DNA of 64,000 nucleotides from assembly GCA_012862575.1 (NCBI GenBank), contig BLSF01000010.1:62001-126000 (forward strand). The letters run 5' to 3'. The notes beneath the pieces were generated by a model that was given only the letters and a program-made list of their open reading frames with translations, was not told the origin of the DNA and ran no database searches. Position numbers and translations under genes: made by a program. Shown one piece after another: positions 9,077 to 16,772 of this stretch (position 1 is the stretch's first letter; the number at the start of each line of letters is the position of its first letter). The DNA is from Parietichytrium sp. I65-24A (Eukaryota; Sar; Bigyra; Thraustochytrida; Thraustochytriidae).

Positions 9077-10180
9077 ATGCAGCGCAAGGTGCACGAGAGT
9101 AAGATCGTTCTTCGCGGTGGGAAGGCAAACTACACGGAGCGAACGCTGGTCGGAAACTGGGAGGAAGACAGGGAGCAGCGCCCTGCCCCAAAATTCTTTC
9201 TCCGCGCGGGTTACGAGACGACCAAAGGCGTCGGAGAGCTTGAAGCAACTGCGGCCCAGCAAACGCACTTCGGGAACGGAATCGTGACGGATGGCGCAGT
9301 CGGCCGCAATACGATCCAGTACCAGTCGCCGGAAGTCACCGGCAAACCTGTGTCAATTTCCAGGATGGCATTTCAGCCAACTGGGAGCGGGCCTGACTTT
9401 AAAAAGCAGTTCGGTGCCGAGCCACGGCTAAAGCCGCCAAGAAAGCTCGGCCAAAATGAGATTGCGGAGTACAGGCGCACATGGTCCACAGATAAAACAA
9501 GAGAAGAGCGATTCTACACTGAGAAGACCATGTACCAGAACAAAGCCAATCTCGAAGGCTTCAAGATGGTGCATATGCGTCGTTTGCCAAACGTGCCAGT
9601 ATTTGTACAAGATCTACAGCAGGCGCTCCTATATTCGCATGGTATCCATGCCCTCCATCTTGCCACAAGAGTCTTCAGGTGCTACGACGCAGATCGCAAT
9701 GGTCGCCTAAGCAAGCAGGAGCTGGGAGAACTGCTCAAGGACCTTGACTCGGTGCTCTCCCACGATCAGTTCGATGCTATCTTTCGGTACTTTGACAAAG
9801 ACGGCTCTGGTTTCATCGATCACGTCGAGTTTACGGAAACGTTGATCGGATCCATGTCTCCTGAGCGGCAAGCTGCCGTGGCTCGTGCCTGGAAGGCTCT
9901 CGATGTTCGTTCAGACGGATTCATTAGCCCGGAGGCTTTACTCAGCTCGTTCTCTCTTTCGATGGACAGTGCAAAGGTTCGCAGCAACGCAATCCTTTCT
10001 CAGCTTGCCAAGCAGTTTCCGCGCCAGTGGAATTTCACGCTTGACCAAAGCGGCGAAAGCAAAGGCGGCGACGAAATCATCGATGAAGCCGAGTTCTTTG
10101 CATATTATAGAAAGCTCTCGCCTGCTATTGTCGACGACGACCAGTTTTTCTTCGTCCTCGACGCGTCATGGGGCCTGTAG
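9077..10180 (+). CDS. Calcyphosin-like EF-hand calcium-binding protein with N-terminal extension
   Basis: 367 residues from the ATG at 9077; earlier in-frame codons offer only a GTG. The C-terminal half has the calcyphosin (CAPS/CAPSL) layout. EF-hand 1 is at 204-215 (DADRNGRLSKQE) and EF-hand 2 at 240-251 (DKDGSGFIDHVE). EF-hand 3 (276-287) lacks the final acidic ligand. A fourth, atypical loop lies around residue 325. The protein ends DDQFFFVLDASWGL, like calcyphosin's conserved DEEF...SAWQL end. Residues 1-~165 are an added region rich in basic residues and Tyr/Phe (FFLRAGYETTKGVGELEATA), not seen in animal calcyphosins. A calcium-sensing role, possibly in the flagellum as for some calcyphosin relatives, is inferred. 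Confidence 0.85.
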   Translation: MQRKVHESKIVLRGGKANYTERTLVGNWEEDREQRPAPKFFLRAGYETTKGVGELEATAAQQTHFGNGIVTDGAVGRNTIQYQSPEVTGKPVSISRMAFQPTGSGPDFKKQFGAEPRLKPPRKLGQNEIAEYRRTWSTDKTREERFYTEKTMYQNKANLEGFKMVHMRRLPNVPVFVQDLQQALLYSHGIHALHLATRVFRCYDADRNGRLSKQELGELLKDLDSVLSHDQFDAIFRYFDKDGSGFIDHVEFTETLIGSMSPERQAAVARAWKALDVRSDGFISPEALLSSFSLSMDSAKVRSNAILSQLAKQFPRQWNFTLDQSGESKGGDEIIDEAEFFAYYRKLSPAIVDDDQFFFVLDASWGL

Positions 10181-10620
10181 GACCCCGCACTGCATTGATC
10201 TCCACCATGTTTCCATACTCCCAGAGCTCACGAATGTTTGTCCAACTCTTTTTTTAAAAGAAAAGAACAACAATTGCCTTTTTAGAATCGAAAGTCCACC
10301 GAATCTGCTTACCACAGCAACACAAGCATACGAGTACATGACTCTGGGCCCCGCCACACAATCTCGCGTGAGACTGGACGTCCTGAGAATCGTCTTCTCT
10401 TCCGACCCCAGCACCACTCCGAACGGAGTCATCCTCTCTCCCATCGACGCGGCACCCTCTTTCGCAATTGCCCAGTTCTGCCCCGCGCCCATGCCGCCAT
10501 GGACCGTCATCCGAACTGTAAACGAAGACGAGATAGATCTTTCTTTCTTTTGCCATCTTTCGTGCACCTTTCTACCTTTCCATCGTCCACCTTTCTATCT
10601 TGACTGTCCTCACATGTCCT

Positions 10621-10689
10621 CACAGTCAATCAATTCAATGAACATTGAGTCGAACAATGATGAACAGAGCATTGAGTTGATTGACAGTG
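10621..10689. repeat. Inverted repeat, 20-base arms
   Basis: Arms 10621-10640 and 10670-10689 pair with two mismatches around a 29-base loop. Both arms carry the TGAC(A/T)GTG core of the dispersed TGACWGTGART motif as near matches (TGACTGTGAGG on - and TGACAGTGAAG on +). It could form a stem-loop or be a paired binding site. Confidence 0.6.
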
Positions 10690-10910
10690 AAGCTGTGTTC
10701 AATTGAAATGATGTTCAATTGAACATTGACCTGAAGAATGTGTAGTTTCATTCACGTGGTTCCAATAGTTTATCTCAATCAATCGAGAGATAAGAGATAA
10801 GATAGATTAGATACATAGTTTTTCTTGTGCTTGTGTCCGTCTGTTCGTCTTTGCGAGCGGCACAGAGCGGCACAGAGCGGCAGCGGCGAAGAAGACAAAA
10901 GTGGCAAGAA

Positions 10911-10950
10911 ATCAAGAAATCAAGAAAGCAAGAAAGCAAGAAAGCAAGGA
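10911..10950 (+). repeat. Octamer tandem repeat (A(T/G)CAAGAA)5
   Basis: Five contiguous 8-base units: two ATCAAGAA, two AGCAAGAA and one AGCAAGGA. It ends 58 bases before the ATG at 11009, in the presumed 5' leader. Confidence 0.8.
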
Positions 10951-11008
10951 GAGAAAGGCGGAGCGTGGTGCGCACTTGGATGCATCCCGAGGAGTGTGGT
11001 TGAGCGGG

Positions 11009-11896
11009 ATGAGCAAGTCGGACGGGGAGAGACTTCGACTCTGTGCTCGGAAGGCGACTATTATCTTGGCGCTTGGATTGGGACTCGTCTGGCTGCTCTC
11101 GCCACGAGCGCACAGTAGAGCCATGGCGTTCGAGGATCGCGAGTGGACGAGCGAGAGCAGGGATGCAGAGGATACGGAGAGCGTGAAGAACTTGCGAGGC
11201 GTCGTCGATCAAGTCGACCGGTCCGAAGAGAATGCCAGTTCCACTCCGAATGAGCAAGCTGAAGCGGTCTTCACGGTGACACATGGCATGGAAGAATTCG
11301 ACGGAGATGGTGCTGAGAGAGAAAGGGTTTTTGTGCGCCGAGTTGCGAGTGAGTCGCCATCTGTCGAGAAGCCCCCAGTTTTGCTGCTTCATGGAAGGTC
11401 TTTTTCCTCGGCCACATGGGAGGCGCTCGGGACACTGGAGTTTCTCGGCAAGAGTGGCTACCAAGCTGTCGCGGTGGATCTTCCTGGGTTTGGCGAGACA
11501 CCCGACTCAAAATTGACTCCCGAGCGCTGGCTCACGGGGCTTATTTTTGGCCTTTTTAAATCCTCGTCGCGGTTTCCTGTTCTCGTGAGCCCATCCATGA
11601 GCGGGACATTCAGTATTCCCATCGTCTTACAGCACGTCGAAGGAGCGGCTTCGATTCTCTCGGGTTTTGTCCCAATCGCTCCCATAAATTATGCTCATGA
11701 CTTTGCCAAGGTCAACCTGCCCACTCTTTTGATGCGCGGCTCCGATGACGTAGGAATTGGAGCTCAGGGCGCCAAATTTCTTCTCCGCATCCCCGACGTC
11801 TCCGAGTACGTGCAAGAGGGCGGCTCGCACGCTTGGTATACGAAGGCGAGTAAGACGTTCCACTCCGAGCTTCTCTCTTTCCTGTCCTCTTTGTAA
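11009..11896 (+). CDS. ABHD14: ABHD14-type alpha/beta hydrolase with N-terminal membrane anchor
   Basis: 295 residues from the ATG at 11009; upstream in-frame codons begin only with GTG inside the octamer repeat. Residues ~16-30 form a signal anchor (ATIILALGLGLVWLL), giving a type II topology like ABHD14A. An acidic linker precedes the hydrolase domain from ~125. The family blocks are LLLHGRSFSSATWE, the strand VDLPGFG, the nucleophile elbow VSPSMSG with Ser196, an acid at Asp246/247 (RGSDD) and His274 (GGSHAWY). ABHD14B in animals has been reported to remove acetyl groups from lysine onto CoA; the substrate here is unknown. All triad positions are present, so it is probably active. It lies in the same orientation as the MUTYH gene, with a 434-base gap. 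Confidence 0.85.
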   Translation: MSKSDGERLRLCARKATIILALGLGLVWLLSPRAHSRAMAFEDREWTSESRDAEDTESVKNLRGVVDQVDRSEENASSTPNEQAEAVFTVTHGMEEFDGDGAERERVFVRRVASESPSVEKPPVLLLHGRSFSSATWEALGTLEFLGKSGYQAVAVDLPGFGETPDSKLTPERWLTGLIFGLFKSSSRFPVLVSPSMSGTFSIPIVLQHVEGAASILSGFVPIAPINYAHDFAKVNLPTLLMRGSDDVGIGAQGAKFLLRIPDVSEYVQEGGSHAWYTKASKTFHSELLSFLSSL

Positions 11897-12330
11897 GTAA
11901 CCATGCAATATCTCCATCAAATGTCCCTTTCCGGGGAATCATTTTACATCCATCCTCTAATCAGGGCTCGACACCCTCATGCTCTATAAGCACCATCGGC
12001 CTCCAACGCAAGCGTCCGTCCCGTTCGCGCTCCATCGTCCATGCACGCACAGCATATCATAGCGCGATACTCGCCCTCACTGGCCTACATTCTTTGCACA
12101 CGCACAGCTGACAGACATGACACACAGACATGCACAAACGCTTTCACACTCCGACCCTCCGTAAATAAAAACATATAAAAACACACAAACTCCGCCTCGA
12201 GTCTCCCACGGGTTATCCTTCCATCTTTCCATCTAAACATCCCTCCATCTACACAATACATCTCTCTCCATCAATACAACAATACATCTCGACGCTCAAC
12301 CTCGCGAACTCACTCAAAGCCCAATGCGAA
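11897..12330. other. Intergenic gap before MUTYH
   Basis: AT-rich AAATAAAAACATATAAAAAC at 12164-12183 may be the polyadenylation region of the hydrolase gene. After it, a pyrimidine-rich CCATC/ACATCTC stretch leads into the MUTYH start. Confidence 0.4.
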
Positions 12331-14043
12331 ATGCCTGCCGCAGCGAAGCCTAAGCGCAAGCAAGCAATGTCCCAAATGTCCCAAATGTCCCGCGGGAAGA
12401 GCAGAGAAGGCGGGGCCAAGGAGCGCAGAGAGGCGCCCGGCGGGGAAGTTGGTCAAGTTGGACAAGTTGGAGAAGGAGCGGGGCTGCAGGACGTGGAGGA
12501 TATGTGCCTGCCGTCGCGCAATGGGATCCTCGCGCGAAAGGCGCAGCTGGCGGCGGACCTGCTGCTCTGGTACGACGCGAATCGGCGCTTGCTGCCGTGG
12601 CGAGGCGATGATGTGAGCGGCGGCGTGGAAGAGCCCCTGACGCATGATAGTACGAATGTCAAGGTGGAGTCGACTTTGAATGCGAATGCGAATGCGAATG
12701 CGAGTGCGAGTGCGAGTGCGAGTGCGAAGGGCAAGGTTGCGCCGTATCACACGTGGGTGTCGGAAATCATGCTTCAGCAGACCCGCGTGGAAACGGTTGT
12801 GGCGTACTTTCGAAAGTGGGTACACGCGTTCCCTGACGTGAAGGCACTGGCCAATGCAACAGAGGATGAGGTCAACGCCCGCTGGGCAGGGCTAGGATAC
12901 TATCGGCGAGCGAGGAACTTGCACAAAGGCGCCAAGATGGTCGCCGAGGAGATGGGCGGTGAGCTTCCGGCTGAAGTGACCGATCTGCTGAAAATTCCTG
13001 GCATCGGGGAGTACACTGCCGGCGCTATCTCGTCCATCGCATTCGACAAACCTGTTCCGCTGGTGGACGGGAATGTGATCAGAGTATTTTCGAGGCTGTG
13101 CGCAGTTGACGCCGACGCGAAAGATAGAAAACTCGCCAAAGCTTGCTGGACGATGGCTCGCCAGCTGGTCCCGCTTGAACGACCTGGGGACTACAACCAA
13201 GCTCTCATGGAACTAGGCGCGACAGTATGCACCCCGCAAAACCCGAAATGCAGCTCCTGCCCCGTCAGAGACATGTGCGAGGCTTACAAAAAAGACCCGG
13301 ATAGTGTCACACGTTATCCTGCAAAGGCTGCAAAGAAAGTCACACCAGAGGAAAAGTTCTTCGTGTCAATCTTATGTCGCCCGCGAGCCGAGGAAGCAGT
13401 CCGTGCGACGAATTCCAGGAAAAGGAGGCAGGTAGGCCCAGCAAAGACGCAAGAGCCGGAAAATCTTCAGTTCCTCATGGAAAAAAGAGCAAAGGATGGT
13501 CTGCTGGCGGGACAATGGCAATTTGTGATGTTACCCGCAAATGATTTCGACGACTCTGATTATGCATACGCGCGGCGCAGCGAGCTTTCCTCTGAAGCCA
13601 TCTATAAATCGGAAGATCTAAACTTGTTACGCCCGTGTGAATCCTGCTTGAAAAGTGCCTTGCGAAAGGACCTCGGGGATTTCAAGCACGTTTTCTCGCA
13701 TATTCGTCATCACCTTTATGTGGAAGGTGTTCTCCTCCCAAACCGATGCGACAATTGCGGGCCCCTATTTATGGAGGGCAATCAATCTTGGAAGACGGTG
13801 CAAGACCTCGAAGAGGTCGGATTGACAAAGTCTGCCAGCACTTGTCTGGAAATGGCCAAACAGTTTTTAAAAGACCCATCCGGCTCCGTGAAAAGTACTG
13901 CGAAGGGCGAGAAAAGCAGGAAAGCGACGACAGCCGGCAAGTCGGCCAAGTCAGCCAAAAAGGTCAGAAAGGTCAAAACGGAAGAGCCTCCAGGGAAGAA
14001 ACAAAAACTATTGACAGCGTTTCTTGCGAAGAAGCAAATTTAG
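12331..14043 (+). CDS. MUTYH: Adenine DNA glycosylase (MutY homologue)
   Basis: 570 residues. It removes adenine paired with 8-oxoguanine in base-excision repair. The N-terminus is basic and repetitive (MSQMSQMS, GQVGQVGE). The glycosylase domain begins near residue 65 (LLLWYDANRRLLPWRG). Catalytic Glu145 sits in SEIMLQQTRVETV and Asp246 in VPLVDGNVIRV after the helix-hairpin-helix (LLKIPGIGEYTAGAI). The [4Fe-4S] ligands are Cys300, 307, 310 and 316 with MutY spacing 6-2-5. A NUDIX-like 8-oxoG recognition domain follows (GLLAGQWQFVML, FKHVFSHIRHHLYVEG). The Lys-rich tail ends with QKLLTAFL, a near-PIP box suggesting PCNA contact. An Asn/Ala-Ser/Ala hexanucleotide-coded insert (~111-131) splits the N-terminal part of the domain. 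Confidence 0.95.
   Translation: MPAAAKPKRKQAMSQMSQMSRGKSREGGAKERREAPGGEVGQVGQVGEGAGLQDVEDMCLPSRNGILARKAQLAADLLLWYDANRRLLPWRGDDVSGGVEEPLTHDSTNVKVESTLNANANANASASASASAKGKVAPYHTWVSEIMLQQTRVETVVAYFRKWVHAFPDVKALANATEDEVNARWAGLGYYRRARNLHKGAKMVAEEMGGELPAEVTDLLKIPGIGEYTAGAISSIAFDKPVPLVDGNVIRVFSRLCAVDADAKDRKLAKACWTMARQLVPLERPGDYNQALMELGATVCTPQNPKCSSCPVRDMCEAYKKDPDSVTRYPAKAAKKVTPEEKFFVSILCRPRAEEAVRATNSRKRRQVGPAKTQEPENLQFLMEKRAKDGLLAGQWQFVMLPANDFDDSDYAYARRSELSSEAIYKSEDLNLLRPCESCLKSALRKDLGDFKHVFSHIRHHLYVEGVLLPNRCDNCGPLFMEGNQSWKTVQDLEEVGLTKSASTCLEMAKQFLKDPSGSVKSTAKGEKSRKATTAGKSAKSAKKVRKVKTEEPPGKKQKLLTAFLAKKQI
12678..12725 (+). repeat. In-frame hexanucleotide repeat inside MUTYH
   Basis: Four AATGCG units followed by four AGTGCG units encode alternating Asn-Ala then Ser-Ala. 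It lies in a surface insertion just before the catalytic segment, and its length is probably polymorphic. Confidence 0.85.
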
Positions 14044-14344
14044 TACTGCTTCTCCTTCCTTTCAAGTCAACACGAGTCGAAGCACTCCATGAGCTGGTGG
14101 AAGCTGAGGACCAAATATTTTGGCCGTGGACTGACTGTGAATTCTTGCGGTGGCGCGCAAGAGCTAGTTCATAGGCATTCCCTTGAGACACAATGAGAAG
14201 AGGGCTGAAGTGCAGTGTAATGAAAAGAAAACTCTATTTTCCTTGATCGTCTCGTCCCTAATTCCAAACAAACTTTTTTTTTTTTTTTTTGGAAAACACA
14301 CAAACAGGTGACACTGTTGATGGGCCTATTTGCAAAATTAAAAT
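14044..14344. other. Gap between convergent MUTYH and PGK genes
   Basis: Contains a TGACWGTGART site at 14132 and a 17-base T run at 14274-14290. On the - strand this lies just past the PGK stop, within its probable 3' UTR/polyadenylation zone. Confidence 0.5.
14132..14142 (+). promoter_or_regulatory. TGACWGTGART site
   Basis: Exact match (TGACTGTGAAT) between two converging stop codons, so not a promoter-proximal example. Confidence 0.3.
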
Positions 14345-15766
14345 TTACTTGCTGCTGAGAGCAGCAACACCTGGAAGGTTTTTGCCCTCCTACATAGTTC
14401 AAACAAGTGGGGAACAGTGTTAGACTTTCGCGTCATCCAGAGGAAAATTGGTCGTGCACACAAAACTTACCAGTAACTCAAGGCTGGCACCACCTCCCGT
14501 TGAGACGTGGCTGACTTGGCCAGTTGCTCCAAACTTTTTGACGCAAGTCGCGGTGTCGCCTCCTCCGATTACGGAAGTTCCACCAGCTTTTGTAGATGTG
14601 ACCACTGCGTCGAGAATGGCACGAGTCCCTGAAGAAAAGCCTTCCCACTCAAACACACCCATCGGGCCATTCCACACAACAAGTTTCGCGCGAGACACGG
14701 CCTCTGCGAAAGACTTGGCGCTCTTTGGGCCAATGTCGAGTCCAAGCCATCCTTCGGGGATCCCAGTCTTGTCGTCAACAACCTTTACTTCGGCGTCTTT
14801 ATCGAATTTGCTCGCGGCAACGTGGTCGAAAGGCAGATGGATTTTCACACCCTTGCTCTTTGCTTTTGCCATAATTTCCGGCACAAGTTTGGCGCCCTCC
14901 TCGTCAAATAGAGATTTGCCAATTTCAACACCATCAAGTGCCTTTTTGAAGGTGAACGCCATCCCTCCGCCGATAATCATTTCATCCACTTTGTCAAGCA
15001 AGTTGTTGATGAGCTGGATCTTGTCTGCAACCTTGGCACCTCCCAGAATGGTGATAAATGGTCTGGCCGGCTTCTCGAGTGCCTGGCCGAAATACTCGAG
15101 CTCCTTTTGAAGTAGAAGGCCGGAGACGCGATCCGCGAGATCTACACCAACCATGCTAGAATGAGCGCGATGCGCGGTACCAAAGGCGTCGTTGACGTAC
15201 ACGTCGCCAAGCTTTGTCAGCGACTTGCGAAACTCCTTCACTTTGGCAGGGTCGGCTTTCACCTTTTCCCCGTCAATTTCGCCTTTGCCCTCCTCTTCGA
15301 TGTGAAACCTCAGGTTCTCCAGAAGAACGACCTGCCCCCCGCTTAGGGAGCTGCACACCTTTTCCACGCTCTCCCCAACGCAGGCGTCCAGAAATGTGCC
15401 CTGCTTGCCAAGGAGCTCCCAGAGTCTGTCTCCAACAGGCTTGAGCGAAAGGGACTTTTTCACCTTGCCCTTTGGCCTACCCAAGTGCGACATGAGCACC
15501 ACGCCGCTAGCCCCGTGGTCCAGAACGTACTTGATCGTCGGAAGCGCCTCCTTGATGCGCTGGTCATTGGTAATGCGGCCGTTCTCATCGAACGGCACAT
15601 TGAAGTCCACTCTCACGAGCGCCCTCTTGCCGCCAAAGTCCACATCACGCACGCTCTTCTTGTCTGTCACGCTCACCACCGAGGAGAGGGACCTGCTGCC
15701 GGTCCCTGCCCTTCTGAAGGCCGATCTCCCGGCTATCATGGACCTTGCTCGCAAACGCAGAGCCAT
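14345..15766 (-). CDS. PGK: Phosphoglycerate kinase, probably mitochondrial, two exons
   Basis: Exons 15766-14471 and 14389-14345 (joined, 446 residues). The enzyme transfers phosphate from 1,3-bisphosphoglycerate to ADP. Family blocks: RVDFNVP (52-58), [42 protein letters not shown] and GGGDT. Residues 1-30 are Arg/Ser/Ala-rich with no acidic residue, a classic mitochondrial presequence. Stramenopiles are known to carry lower glycolysis in mitochondria, so this targeting is plausible. The reading frame through GASLELL meets GTAAGT; after an 81-base intron ending TAG it resumes with [14 protein letters not shown] and stop, the normal PGK C-terminus. The unspliced frame would instead add an unrelated 16-residue tail. 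The first in-frame codon (15769) is GTG, so the ATG at 15766 is taken. Confidence 0.95.
14390..14470 (-). other. PGK intron (81 nt)
   Basis: On the - strand it starts GTAAGTTTTGTG and ends CTATGTAG. Phase 0. It leaves a terminal coding exon of only 45 nucleotides including the stop. Confidence 0.93.
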
Positions 15767-16172
15767 CACCGCTCTCCTGACAGGCTTTCTTCTTCAACCC
15801 GAAGCAAACTCAACGTTGCTCTCGGTGCAACGATCCGTGCGACTGTACAGGGTTGTGCGATTGCGAGACTGTGAGACTGCACGGACGAACCCGACTTGAC
15901 CGATTGGACTGCGCTGGCAATGCTTGCAATGCTTTGGCTGTGTATTCTGTGTATCTGCAACTGCAACGTCGTGAAGAAGATTGCCTGCGTCACAAGCTGC
16001 TATGGGCGTTCGTATTTTCTCCTCTAGGCTTGGGCTGTGATCTCGGTACTCTCGGTGTTACTATGCACCGGTGCACCAATGCACAGTCAAGCCCAACAGA
16101 GAACAAGAAAAAAGAGTCTACAGACTCACAGAGCTTTCCTTTTTTCTCTCTTCTTTTCTTTCCACTTTGGGT

Positions 16173-16284
16173 GCATTGGAGCATTGGAGCATTGGAGCAT
16201 TGGAGCATTGGAGCATTGGAGCATTGGAGCATTGGAGCATTGGAGCATTGGAGCATTGGAGCATTGGAGCATTGGAGCATTGGA
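16173..16284 (+). repeat. Perfect octamer array (GCATTGGA)14
   Basis: Fourteen identical 8-base units with no mismatch, 112 bases. Eight is not a multiple of three, so every frame reads an eight-residue repeat on both strands. It sits ~407 bases upstream of the PGK start codon. Its perfection implies very recent expansion. Confidence 0.97.
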
Positions 16285-16611
16285 GAGACCACTTAAGAAA
16301 GTGCAATTCGTTCTTGTTGAACCTGTTGAAGAAAAGTTGAACCTTGAAGGATGCACAATGTGCTTTGCAAATCGATCGTGGGAGTACCGAAATTGCAAGT
16401 CAGAGGTGGAGGGAGGGGGTGTGAAACTAAAAAAATTAGTGGTGCCAAGTACGCCGAGCTTTGCCAAGCTGATTCTCACAGCCAGTACGTCGCGATACAG
16501 GTTGGCGAAACGGATTGTTTGTTCGAATGACTTGTTGTGCAGTGCACTGCAGTACTCGTACCTATTGGAAAGAAGAGGTGCAAATTAAAAATAGCGCAAG
16601 TGTAACGTGAC

Positions 16612-16622
16612 TGACAGTGAAT
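16612..16622 (+). promoter_or_regulatory. TGACWGTGART site
   Basis: Exact match (TGACAGTGAAT), 846 bases upstream of the PGK start and 150 bases past the end of the sphingomyelinase-fold gene. Confidence 0.3.
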
Positions 16623-16772
16623 GCTGAATTCTGATAAATCTATTTACATTTTTTATTTCAATGTGTAAGCCTCAAGTCTTCAAAAGAATAACCCGGTTCG
16701 AAAATTATTGCTCATGGTATTATAGTCAAGAAAAACTCTCTCTCTCTCTCTCTCTGTGGCTAGGGCTCGGGG

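Larger units (their letters stand above)
10181..11008. other. Intergenic gap with inverted repeat and leader repeats
   Basis: Contains the inverted repeat 10621-10689, repeated GTTCAATTGA at 10697-10725, a GCGGCACAGA repeat near 10856-10882 and an octamer array at 10911-10950 directly upstream of the hydrolase start. No gene supported. Confidence 0.5.
15767..16772. other. Intergenic gap upstream of PGK
   Basis: The PGK promoter should lie here. Contents: the octamer array 16173-16284, a TGACWGTGART site at 16612 and a CT run at 16739-16756. Open frames crossing the array are products of its 8-base periodicity, not genes. Confidence 0.55.

Noticed and set aside
14420-14470. PGK ending in VSFVCTTNF... 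by direct read-through
   Set aside because: That tail is intron sequence after GTAAGT; the conserved C-terminus is found in frame at 14345-14389.
15990-16588. Several open frames through the GCATTGGA array on both strands
   Set aside because: Eight-base periodicity removes stops in every frame; the peptides are just the repeat.
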